DNA from: Brevundimonas sp. UBA6550
GTDB taxonomy: Bacteria > Pseudomonadota > Alphaproteobacteria > Caulobacterales > Caulobacteraceae
Reading direction: 5' to 3'
Assembly (NCBI RefSeq): GCF_002434505.1
Contig: NZ_DJKE01000003.1
Location: 69,776-133,775, forward strand
Length of the DNA stretch: 64,000 nt
This document shows positions 46,084 to 53,707 of this stretch, piece by piece (the stretch's first letter is position 1; each line of letters opens with the position of its first letter). Under the pieces are notes generated by a model that was given only the letters and a program-made list of their open reading frames with translations, ran no database searches and was not told the origin of the DNA. Made by a program: the position numbers and the translations under genes.

Positions 46084-47241
46084 TCAGCTTTTGAAGCTGG
46101 CGACGGCGGCGATGATCTTGTCCTGCGTCGCGGCGTCCAGGTCCGAATGCATCGGCAGGCTGACGACCACGTCCTTCAAACGTTCGGTGACCGGCAGGCC
46201 GCCCGCGCCGCGCGGGTAATGTTCATAGGCCGGCTGAAGGTGCAGCGGGATCGGATAATAGACCGCCGTCGGCACGCCCTGTTCCTTAAGGTGCGCGGCC
46301 AGGGCGTCGCGGTTCGGATGCTCGATCGTATATTGCGCCCAGTTGGAGATGTTGCCGGCCGGCACGTCCGGGACCTTGGCGACGTGCGGGCGCAGGCCGT
46401 CGTTGTAGCGGGCGGCGGCGGCGTTTCGCCATTCGATCTCCTGACCGAAGACCTTCAGCTTTTCGATCAGGACGGCGGCCTGGATGGTGTCCAGACGGCT
46501 GTTCAGGCCGATCCGCATGTTCAGATATTTAGGGTCGTGGTCGAAGGTGCGGTCCTTCAGGTCCACCGCGACGGCCTTGCCGTGCACGCGGATGGAATCC
46601 ATCAGCTGGGCCAGTTCGTCGTCATTGGTCAGCACGGCCCCGCCGTCGCCGTAGCAGCCCAGCGGCTTGGCCGGAAAGAAGCTGGTGGTGGTGACATCAG
46701 CCCATTTCAGGGGGTGGGCGCCGTCGATGGTGCAGCCGAAGCCCTGCGCCGAATCCGAGATCAGCTTCAGACCGTGCCTGTCGCAGACGGCCTTGATCGC
46801 CGGATAGTCGGCCGGCTGGCCGAACAGATCGACGGCGATGACCACGCGAGGCTTCAGTCGACCCTCTGCCTTGATCCCCTCGATGGCGCGCTCCAGCGCG
46901 GTCGGGTCGATATTGTAGGTGTCGGCGTCCACATCGACGAATACCGGTTCGGCGTCGAACCAGGGCACGACCTCGGCGGTGGCGGCGAAGGTGAAGCTGG
47001 GCACGAAGACCGCATCGCCGCGCCCGACGCCCCAGGCCATCAGCGGCAGGGCCAGGGCGTCGGTGCCGTTGGCGCAGCCCAGGGCGTGTTTGGCCTGACC
47101 GAAGGCGGCCAGATCGGCCTCGAACTGACGGACCTGCGGACCCATGACCCAGGCGCCGCCGACGACGGCCTCCTGAACGGCGGCCTCGATCTTGCCGGCG
47201 AGACGCAGGCGTTGGGCCTGAAGGTCGATGAAGGGGATCAT
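46084..47241 (-). CDS. DegT/DnrJ/EryC1 sugar aminotransferase (WbpE-like)
   Basis: A 385-residue PLP enzyme. The N terminus MIPFIDLQAQ is typical, PLP lysine is K192 in SFFPAKPLGCYGDGGA, and D163 in SDSAQGFG contacts the cofactor. Extended similarity to WbpE, which aminates a 3-keto-UDP sugar in the 2,3-diamino-uronic acid route, is seen in VGGAWVMGPQVRQFE and YYPIPLHLQPAY. It is upstream of the WbpB-like dehydrogenase on the same strand, with a repeat element between. The product would feed lipid A or O-antigen synthesis, but no other genes of that pathway are here. Confidence 0.9.
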   Translation of the reverse strand: MIPFIDLQAQRLRLAGKIEAAVQEAVVGGAWVMGPQVRQFEADLAAFGQAKHALGCANGTDALALPLMAWGVGRGDAVFVPSFTFAATAEVVPWFDAEPVFVDVDADTYNIDPTALERAIEGIKAEGRLKPRVVIAVDLFGQPADYPAIKAVCDRHGLKLISDSAQGFGCTIDGAHPLKWADVTTTSFFPAKPLGCYGDGGAVLTNDDELAQLMDSIRVHGKAVAVDLKDRTFDHDPKYLNMRIGLNSRLDTIQAAVLIEKLKVFGQEIEWRNAAAARYNDGLRPHVAKVPDVPAGNISNWAQYTIEHPNRDALAAHLKEQGVPTAVYYPIPLHLQPAYEHYPRGAGGLPVTERLKDVVVSLPMHSDLDAATQDKIIAAVASFKS

Positions 47242-47425
47242 GGGGTCGCTCTCTCAATAACAGGATCGGGGCAGCGTGGGCGTGCGCCCTCGACCGGGCC
47301 GCCAGTGTCGCGCGTCCTAGCAAGATCGGGCGCGAGGGCCAAATCGCGGCGCGTCACATCGCGTTGCCCTTTGCTACCGTCGCTTTCGCTTGGCGGCGGC
47401 CGGGCTCATGCTCTAAGCCAGCGCC

Positions 47426-48514
47426 ATGACCGCCCTCGCCGCCGCACAGACCAGGGTCTCGAACTGGCTGTTCGACCACGCCCTGCCATTGTGGGCCGAA
47501 TGTGGCGTGGACGCCGGAGGGCGGTTTTTCGAACAGCTGGATTTCGACGGGCGCCCCGTCCTTGGCCAGCGTCGGCGCACCCGCGTCCAGGCGCGCCAAG
47601 TCTATGTGTTTTGCGAAGCCGCCGCCCTGGGCTGGGAGGCGGGGCGCGGCATGGCCCAGGCAGGGCTGGACTGCCTGATCGCCACGGGGCGACGCGACGA
47701 CGGCCTGTGGGTCGGGGCTACGGACGACGACGGCGCGGTGACGGATGCGGCGCCTGATCTCTATGATCTGGCCTTTGTGATCTTCGCGCTGGCCGCCGCC
47801 CATCGCGTGTTGGGCGACGCCCGTGCGCGGCCCCTGGCGTTTCAGACGTTGGCGGCGATCGATGCCCAGATGGCCGCCCCGCATGGCGGATGGCGCGAGG
47901 CCCTGCCCCCGCGGCTGCCGCGCCGCCAGAACCCGCACATGCATATGCTGGAGGCCATGCTGGCCTGGCAGGCGACGGCGCCCGATCCGGCGTTCGCGAC
48001 GGCGGCGCGTGTTTCGCTGGATCTGTGTCGGCGTCATTTCACCGTCGATGGCGCGATCCGGGAATATTTCGGCGCCGACTGGCGGCTTGATCCGCAGAAA
48101 GGCCGGGTCATCGAGCCGGGCCATCTGGAGGAGTGGGCCTGGCTGCTGCGTCAGGCCGGGCCGCTGGCGACCGAAGCCGAAGCGACCGCCGAGGCGCTTC
48201 ATCGCCGCGCCGTGACGCAAGGCCGTCGTGACGGCTTCCTGATCCGAGAGATCGACCCGTCTGGCGCGACCCTGGACGGCGGGCGGCGGCTGTGGGCGCA
48301 GACCGAGGCGGTGCGGACGGGGCTTAGCTTCAACGACGATGGCGTGGCGGACCTGATCCACCGCATTCTGGACACCCATCTGGCGACCGATGTCCCCGGA
48401 CTGTGGATCGACAGCTACGAGGCGGACGGCCGGTCCAACGACCGCGCGGCGCCGGCCTCCAGCCTCTATCACCTGATGACCGCCTTCTCCGAACTTCTGA
48501 GACTGAACGCATGA
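47426..48514 (+). CDS. AGE family epimerase/isomerase
   Basis: A 362-residue (alpha/alpha)6-barrel enzyme of the N-acylglucosamine 2-epimerase / mannose-6-phosphate isomerase group. Segments LWAECGVDAGGRFFEQLDFD, RTRVQARQVYVFCEAAALGW, QNPHMHMLEAMLAWQ and LEEWAWLLRQAG carry the conserved His/Arg/Glu residues of the barrel. Whether it acts on mannose, glucosamine or a phosphate cannot be told. It overlaps the next gene (a HAD phosphatase) by 4 bases, which suggests both handle the same sugar intermediate. Confidence 0.88.
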   Translation: MTALAAAQTRVSNWLFDHALPLWAECGVDAGGRFFEQLDFDGRPVLGQRRRTRVQARQVYVFCEAAALGWEAGRGMAQAGLDCLIATGRRDDGLWVGATDDDGAVTDAAPDLYDLAFVIFALAAAHRVLGDARARPLAFQTLAAIDAQMAAPHGGWREALPPRLPRRQNPHMHMLEAMLAWQATAPDPAFATAARVSLDLCRRHFTVDGAIREYFGADWRLDPQKGRVIEPGHLEEWAWLLRQAGPLATEAEATAEALHRRAVTQGRRDGFLIREIDPSGATLDGGRRLWAQTEAVRTGLSFNDDGVADLIHRILDTHLATDVPGLWIDSYEADGRSNDRAAPASSLYHLMTAFSELLRLNA

Positions 48515-49020
48515 CCGGAACCCCCGCCGCCTTTCTGGATCGCGACGGCGTCCTGATCGAGGATTGTGGCTATCCCCACCGCCCCGAGGACCTGAAGCTG
48601 ACCCCCGGCGTGGCGGACGCCGTGCGTCGGATGAACCAGGCGGGTTATCGCACCGTCATCGTCACCAACCAGTCGGGCGTGGCGCGGGGCCTGTTCGACG
48701 AAGACCGGATGCACGCCTTCAACGCCCTGCTGGTGCAGGCTCTGGCCGATCAGGGCGCCGTCATCGACGCCGTCTATGCCTGCCCCTTCCATGCCGACGC
48801 GGTCGAGGCGCGCTATCGCCATGCCGATCACCCGGACCGCAAGCCCAATCCCGGAATGCTGACGCGCGCCATAGCCGAGCATGGCCTGGACCCCGCCCGC
48901 AGCTTCATCATCGGCGACCAGCCGACCGACATCGAGGCGGGACGCCGGGCGGGGGTGAAGGGTTTCCTGTTCGAGGGCGGCGATCTGGACGCCTTCGTGC
49001 GCGAGACGGTCGGCCTGTAA
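48511..49020 (+). CDS. HAD-IIIA family sugar-phosphate phosphatase (GmhB-like)
   Basis: A 169-residue HAD phosphatase. The nucleophile and acid/base are D10 and D12 (LDRDGVLIEDCGY), then TNQSGVARGLF, the lysine motif RKPNPGML, and GDQPTDIEAGRRAGV. This is the heptose-1,7-bisphosphate/histidinol-phosphatase group. The zinc-loop cysteine set usual in GmhB is incomplete: ACPFHADAVEARYRHADH shows one Cys and several His. Substrate is therefore uncertain. The ATG overlaps the epimerase stop (ATGA). Confidence 0.88.
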   Translation: MTGTPAAFLDRDGVLIEDCGYPHRPEDLKLTPGVADAVRRMNQAGYRTVIVTNQSGVARGLFDEDRMHAFNALLVQALADQGAVIDAVYACPFHADAVEARYRHADHPDRKPNPGMLTRAIAEHGLDPARSFIIGDQPTDIEAGRRAGVKGFLFEGGDLDAFVRETVGL

Positions 49021-49079
49021 GGCGTCGCATTTCCTCGGCCGGTGAATTACTGTGGCGAAAACGTCCGAGGAGATCGCCA

Positions 49080-49976
49080 ATGCCCGGTTCGCAGTCGCCT
49101 GATTCCAAGCCGTTCGTAGAGCGGCGCTGGACCTCGCCGGACGGGCTTCATCTGTTCGCCCGCGACTATGCGGCCGGTCCCGGCGTGGCGCGAACGCCCA
49201 TCATCGCCATCCATGGCCTGACGCGAAACAGCGCGGACTTCGAGGCCATCGCGCCGCTGATGGCGCAAAGCGGCCGGCGGGTGCTGGCCGTGGACGTGCG
49301 GGGGCGCGGCCTGTCGGATCGGGCGCCCGATCCGATGACCTATACGCCCGACGTCTATGCGCGCGACGTCCTGGCCCTGATGGATCAGGCGGGCGTTGCG
49401 CGGACGGTGTTCGTCGGAACCTCCATGGGCGGGTTGATCACCATGGCGCTGACGGCGATGCGGCCCAAGGCGGTGGTCGGGGCGGTCCTGAACGACATCG
49501 GGCCGGAGGTGGCGCCGGAGGGCCTGGCGCGCATCGCCGCCTACAGCGGCCAGTCCGTTCAGATCGACACCTGGGCCGACGCTGCGGACTACGCCCGGCG
49601 GATCAATGGCGTGGCGTTTCCCCATTATGGCGAGGCGGACTGGGCCGCGTTCGCGCGGCGCGTCTTCCGTCAGGGGCCTGACGGTCGGATCGGGCTGGAC
49701 TACGACCCCGACATCGCCGTGCCGATCCGTGCGGCGGGGGCCAAGGCCCTGGTTCCCGATCTGTGGCCGATGTTCCGGCGTCTGGCGCGCAAACGCCCGA
49801 CCCTGCTGGTGCGCGGCGCGACCTCCGACTTGCTCAGCGCCGACATCGCCGCGCGGATGAGAAAGGCGGCGCCCGCCATGGCCTATGTCGAGGCGCCGGG
49901 CGTCGGCCACGCCCCCATGCTGGACGAGCCGGAGGCGCGGGCCGCGATCTTCGCTTTCCTGGCCGAGGTCGATTAG
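49080..49976 (+). CDS. alpha/beta hydrolase
   Basis: A 298-residue serine hydrolase. HG motif IAIHGLTRNSADF near 43-55, VDVRGRGLSDRAP, nucleophile elbow GTSMGG with S115, and the C-terminal His in GVGHAPML are all present. The ATG at 49080 has a GAGGAG ribosome site eight bases upstream; longer in-frame extensions to 48564 are shadows of the HAD gene. Substrate is unknown. It ends in an interleaved stop with the ABC ATPase gene on the other strand (TAG at 49974-49976 against TAA at 49973-49975). Confidence 0.9.
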   Translation: MPGSQSPDSKPFVERRWTSPDGLHLFARDYAAGPGVARTPIIAIHGLTRNSADFEAIAPLMAQSGRRVLAVDVRGRGLSDRAPDPMTYTPDVYARDVLALMDQAGVARTVFVGTSMGGLITMALTAMRPKAVVGAVLNDIGPEVAPEGLARIAAYSGQSVQIDTWADAADYARRINGVAFPHYGEADWAAFARRVFRQGPDGRIGLDYDPDIAVPIRAAGAKALVPDLWPMFRRLARKRPTLLVRGATSDLLSADIAARMRKAAPAMAYVEAPGVGHAPMLDEPEARAAIFAFLAEVD

Positions 49977-50947
49977 TCCTTGGTCGGATCGACCCGCGAC
50001 GCATCCCCATAGGTCAGGGCCAGGAAGACGTCTTCGAGATCAGGATCTTCGGTCGTGATGTCGGCGATGGTGACGCCGGCGGCGCGGACGGCGTTGATGA
50101 CCTGCTCCACCGACGACTGACCCTTCTTGTAGGCGACGGCGAAGGCGCCGCCCGGTCGGGGCGTGACCTCGAAGCCCGCCAGCACCGGCGGCGTCGCCTG
50201 GGGCGTCTCGGGCGTCACCACGACATTGCGGCTGTCCAGGCGGCGCAGCAGTTGCGGCGTGGGCTCGCAGGCCACCACCTCGCCCCGGTTGACGATGGCG
50301 ATGGTGTCGCAAAGCTCCTGCGCCTCTTCGAGGTAGTGGGTGGTCAGGACGATGGTGACCCCTTCCTCGTTGATCCGCCGCACATAGGCCCACAGCTGGC
50401 GACGCAGTTCGACGTCCACGCCCGCCGTCGGCTCGTCCAAGATCAGGATGGGCGGATTATGCACCAGCGCCTTGGCCACCATCAGCCGCCGCTTCATGCC
50501 GCCGGACAGGGCGCGGACATAGGCGTTGGCCTTGTCCGACAGGCCCAGCGCCGCCAGAAGTTCGTCGGAGCGGCGCTCGTTTTTCGGCACGCCGTAGAAG
50601 CCGGCCTGCACCTCCAGCGATTCGCGGGGCGTGAAGAAGACGTCGGCGACGATCTCCTGCGGTACGACGCCCAGGGCCGCTGCGGCGTCGCGCGGCTCCT
50701 TGTCGATGTCGCGGCCCCAGATCTTCACCGCGCCTTCGGACTTCTTCACCACCCCGGCCAGGATGTTGATCAGGGTCGATTTGCCCGCGCCGTTGGGTCC
50801 CAGCAGGCCGAAGACCGATCCGCGCGGAATGATCAGATCGACGCCGCGCAGGGCCGTCTTGGGCGGCGCCTTCTTGGACCCGGCATAGGTCTTCTTCAGC
50901 CCGCGCACCTCGATGGCGTTGTCGGGCAGGGCATAGGTCTCGGGCAT
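49973..50947 (-). CDS. ABC transporter ATP-binding protein (orphan)
   Basis: A 324-residue ATPase subunit. Walker A is GPNGAGKST near residue 56, the signature is LSGGMKRR, Walker B ILILDEP and the H-loop THYLEEA. The C-terminal extension of about 80 residues (VVVTPETPQATPPVLAGFEV onward) is like exporter ATPases of the ABC-2/multidrug type. No permease gene is adjacent on either side, so the partner must be encoded elsewhere. ATG 50947 is chosen because MPETYALPDNAIEVRGLKK gives the usual short N terminus. Confidence 0.92.
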   Translation of the reverse strand: MPETYALPDNAIEVRGLKKTYAGSKKAPPKTALRGVDLIIPRGSVFGLLGPNGAGKSTLINILAGVVKKSEGAVKIWGRDIDKEPRDAAAALGVVPQEIVADVFFTPRESLEVQAGFYGVPKNERRSDELLAALGLSDKANAYVRALSGGMKRRLMVAKALVHNPPILILDEPTAGVDVELRRQLWAYVRRINEEGVTIVLTTHYLEEAQELCDTIAIVNRGEVVACEPTPQLLRRLDSRNVVVTPETPQATPPVLAGFEVTPRPGGAFAVAYKKGQSSVEQVINAVRAAGVTIADITTEDPDLEDVFLALTYGDASRVDPTKD

Positions 50948-51096
50948 GGTCGGCTGTTCACTCGGGCGGGACGGCGAGCGGCATAGGTAGGGGGCGCGGC
51001 CGCATTCGCCAACCTGTCTGTCGGAACTGGCGCGACAAGCGTGCATGACCTTGTGTCAATGATGCTTGACGTGTTCATCCTTTATGTCTAGTTTCC

Positions 51097-51111
51097 TTGT
51101 CACAAAGACAA
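51097..51111. promoter_or_regulatory. palindrome TTGTC-N5-GACAA before the 51133 gene
   Basis: TTGTCACAAAGACAA forms a symmetric 15-base element 22 bases before the start codon. A -35-like TTGACG lies at 51066-51071. It could be a repressor site; no adjacent regulator gene is known here. Confidence 0.35.
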
Positions 51112-51132
51112 TCGAGCTTGATGGAGATGACC

Positions 51133-51429
51133 ATGACTGTTCCCGCAATCCAGACCCCGCCCAAGTCGCCCCGCACGCGCCTGATCGGCTTTGTGGCCAT
51201 GGGCGTCTGCGCCGTCGGCTATGTCGGCGGCGGACTGGCGCTGTTGGCTGGCAAGATCGATCAGATCGACATGACCCATGCGGCCATCGCCGGCGCCGCC
51301 TTGCTGCTGATCGGCGAGATCGGTCTGTGGGTCGGCGCCGCCTGCCTGGGTCTGACGCTGTTCAAGAAGCGCAAGGCGATGCTGAACCGCCTTCTGGGCC
51401 GTCGCGCGGCGGCGGCGTCCGAGGTTTGA
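51133..51429 (+). CDS. small two-span membrane protein
   Basis: A 98-residue protein with a short polar N terminus (MTVPAIQTPPKSPRTRL) and two membrane segments: IGFVAMGVCAVGYVGGGLAL and IAGAALLLIGEIGLWVGAACLGLTLF. A basic tail follows (KKRKAMLNRLLGRRAAAA). It resembles the small transporter-suffix-domain proteins, but this is a weak judgement by eye. ATG 51133 is chosen because GGAG lies six bases upstream; ATGs at 51121 and 51127 are alternatives. Confidence 0.72.
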   Translation: MTVPAIQTPPKSPRTRLIGFVAMGVCAVGYVGGGLALLAGKIDQIDMTHAAIAGAALLLIGEIGLWVGAACLGLTLFKKRKAMLNRLLGRRAAAASEV

Positions 51430-51484
51430 CCTTGGAGGCAGGTCCGCCTAGGAAGCGCGCAAGCCTGCCACATCGGACCGCATC

Positions 51485-51724
51485 ATGCCCCCCCGCCATT
51501 CCGACGCCATCATCCCGCCGCCCGAAGAGATCGTCGTCTCCACCAAGCGCGTGGCCTGCGACGGCGGCGGCGGCGCCCTGGGCCACCCGCTGGTCTATAT
51601 GGACATGGGCGAGGACGACTTCATCGAATGCGGCTATTGCGACCGCCGCTTCGTCCTGTCTGCCCATCCGCATGACGAGAACGAGTATCTGAGCCCGGCG
51701 GCCCGCGCGGCCGAGGCGCACTAA
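51485..51724 (+). CDS. zinc-finger (CHCC) domain protein
   Basis: A 79-residue protein with the zf-CHCC pattern C25, H34, C49 and C52 (RVACDGGGGALGHPLVYMDM, then FIECGYCDRRF). This is the domain of mitochondrial complex I subunit NDUFS6 and its bacterial relatives, and in alphaproteobacteria such small proteins associate with complex I or are stand-alone. The zinc ligands are intact. ATG 51485 is the only start giving the full domain. Conserved and probably cytosolic. Confidence 0.85.
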   Translation: MPPRHSDAIIPPPEEIVVSTKRVACDGGGGALGHPLVYMDMGEDDFIECGYCDRRFVLSAHPHDENEYLSPAARAAEAH

Positions 51725-51810
51725 GAGGTCGTAACCTCAGTTCAGTCGGATGTCGGGCGGTCCGGGTCTATAGGACTGTGGGACAGCCCGTTCGGATGGA
51801 GAGCCGCCCC

Positions 51811-52251
51811 TTGCGTTATCTGCACACCATGGTCCGGGTGAAGGACGTCGACGCCTCGCTGCGTTTCTACTGCGACCTGTTGGGTCTGCAGGAGGTGCGC
51901 CGCACCGAGAATGAGGCGGGCCGGTTCACCCTGATCTTCCTCGCCGCGCCCAAGAACCTGGCGCAGTCGGCGGCGGAGCGCTGTCCCGAGGTCGAACTGA
52001 CCTTCAACTGGGACGCCGAAGACTATGAGGGCGGCCGCAACTTCGGTCATCTGGCCTACAAGGTCGATGACATCTACGCCGCCTGCCAGACGCTGATGGA
52101 CGGCGGGGTGACGATCAACCGGCCGCCACGCGACGGCAACATGGCCTTCGTCCGTTCGCCCGACGGCATCTCCATCGAACTGCTTCAGGAAGGCGAACCG
52201 CTGGCGCCGGCCGAGCCCTGGGCTTCGATGCCCAACACCGGGGTCTGGTGA
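51811..52251 (+). CDS. gloA: lactoylglutathione lyase (glyoxalase I)
   Basis: A 146-residue VOC-fold metalloenzyme that converts the methylglyoxal-glutathione hemithioacetal to S-lactoylglutathione. The metal ligands appear at H5 (MRYLHTM), E62 (VELTFNW), H80 (FGHLAY) and E123 (SIELLQ). A TTG start at 51811 is preferred: it yields the canonical N terminus MRYLHTMVRV and has GGAG nine bases upstream. ATG 51796 is an alternative with a five-residue extension. Its TGA overlaps the start of the next gene by one base. Confidence 0.9.
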   Translation: MRYLHTMVRVKDVDASLRFYCDLLGLQEVRRTENEAGRFTLIFLAAPKNLAQSAAERCPEVELTFNWDAEDYEGGRNFGHLAYKVDDIYAACQTLMDGGVTINRPPRDGNMAFVRSPDGISIELLQEGEPLAPAEPWASMPNTGVW

Positions 52252-52868
52252 TGCGGTTGCGGCCGGTCGCGGCCCTGTCGGCTGCGGCGCTGGCCCTATC
52301 GGCCTGCGCCTCGACCACCGAGAGCAACACGGGGCGCACCGCGACCGAGCAGCTGCTGCTGGCGCGAGCGTCCGACCGGGCCATCGAGGGGCTGGTGCTG
52401 CCGCTGCCGCTGGGGGCGTCGGTGTTCGTGGACGACGCCTATTTCCAGGGCGAGGGCACGCGATATGCGGTCAGCGCCATTCGCGGCGCCATCTCCGACG
52501 CCGGTTTCAGCCTGGCCCGCACCAAGGACGACGCCAACGCCGTGTTCGAAATCCGCGCCGGCACCCTGTCGCTGGAGCAGATGCGGCGCGTCTTCGGCAT
52601 TCCCGAAATGCGTATTCCGATCAACGAGACCTTCAACGTCGTCTCCCTGCCGGAGCTGTCGGTCTACAGCCATCGCGACCGGGTGGGCGTCGCCGAGTTT
52701 TCGGGCTTCCTCTACGAGGCCAAGACCGGCGCGCCGCTGGGCGCCGTGGTGCCGATGATCGGCACCTATCGCATCCGCAGCCACAAGGCCTTCATGGTCG
52801 TGTCCTGGGGCCAGCAGCAGGCCCAGCCCGGCCAGCGCGATCCGGGGTCGAGCTGGACCGAGTTCTGA
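52251..52868 (+). CDS. lipoprotein of unknown function (DUF6655-like)
   Basis: A 205-residue protein with a lipoprotein signal (LSAAALALSACAST, lipobox cysteine near residue 19). The mature part includes TATEQLLLARASDRAIEGL and a beta-rich domain with EIRAGTLSLEQMRRVFGIP. I recall similar proteins as DUF6655, but the label is from memory. It is coupled to gloA by a one-base stop/start overlap, and the next gene follows after 37 bases on the same strand. No function is known. Confidence 0.78.
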   Translation: MRLRPVAALSAAALALSACASTTESNTGRTATEQLLLARASDRAIEGLVLPLPLGASVFVDDAYFQGEGTRYAVSAIRGAISDAGFSLARTKDDANAVFEIRAGTLSLEQMRRVFGIPEMRIPINETFNVVSLPELSVYSHRDRVGVAEFSGFLYEAKTGAPLGAVVPMIGTYRIRSHKAFMVVSWGQQQAQPGQRDPGSSWTEF

Positions 52869-52905
52869 TCGTCCCTGACGTCCGCCCCCGCCGAGGAAGC
52901 CGCCC

Positions 52906-53652
52906 ATGACCGTCGAACCCACGATCGCGATCATCCTGGTGTCGGTGTTCGCGCCGATCGTCATCGTCGCGGGCGTCGGCCTTCTGATCTGGCGAAAGCT
53001 GGGGCCGGTGAAGCTGAACGATCCGGTGCGGGGCGAATTGCTGGTCGTCGCCGTCAGCCAGCCGCCGGAAGCCGGCGTGGCGTCTTCGAACTATGACCTG
53101 GACGGGGTGCTTTCGGGGGCGGGGGTCGACGCCATGGCGGTTCATGGAGTCGGTTTCGCCCGGGCGTCCAAATGGCCGTCGCCGGGCCAGACCCTGCCTG
53201 TCGTCTTCGAACGTGCAGACCCCGCCCGGTTCAACATCCTGTGGCGCGAGATCGAGACCGGCGCGACGGCGGGACGCAAGGCCGCGTCGATGATGGCGGA
53301 CCGCATGGCCGGCCGCAGTCGAAACACCATCGACGTGACCGGCGCGACCGATCGGGGCGCGGGCCGCGCCGAAGGTCTGCGGCGCGAGGGACGTCGGGGC
53401 CAGGCCACGGTGTCGGCGGTGGACGCCCGGTCGAACGCCGACGGCTCCAGCTTCGCCGCCCTGGGTCTGCGTGTCACGCCCGACGACGGCCAGCCGACCT
53501 ATGACGCCGGGCTGACCATCGAATTCCGACCCGAATCCTTCGCCCGCAGAGACTTCTTCTGCCGGATCGGCGCGACCTTTCCCGTGCTGATAGACCCGCA
53601 GGAGAAGCTGACAGTCATGCCCGATCTCGAGCATCTGCCCGAAGGTTTGTAG
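52906..53652 (+). CDS. membrane-anchored protein of unknown function
   Basis: A 248-residue protein with one N-terminal membrane segment (IAIILVSVFAPIVIVAGVGLLIW) and a large soluble domain, probably periplasmic. Within it a polar stretch (GATDRGAGRAEGLRREGRRG) separates two beta-rich parts (ELLVVAVSQPPEAGVASS and ALGLRVTPDDGQPTYD). I do not recognise the family. It is the last gene of the run that begins with gloA and is followed by polA. Confidence 0.75.
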   Translation: MTVEPTIAIILVSVFAPIVIVAGVGLLIWRKLGPVKLNDPVRGELLVVAVSQPPEAGVASSNYDLDGVLSGAGVDAMAVHGVGFARASKWPSPGQTLPVVFERADPARFNILWREIETGATAGRKAASMMADRMAGRSRNTIDVTGATDRGAGRAEGLRREGRRGQATVSAVDARSNADGSSFAALGLRVTPDDGQPTYDAGLTIEFRPESFARRDFFCRIGATFPVLIDPQEKLTVMPDLEHLPEGL

Positions 53653-53707
53653 CGGCCCGCTGCGATCCAGACATGACGGCGGCGAGGGCGCATCCTATGT
53701 TCGCCCC

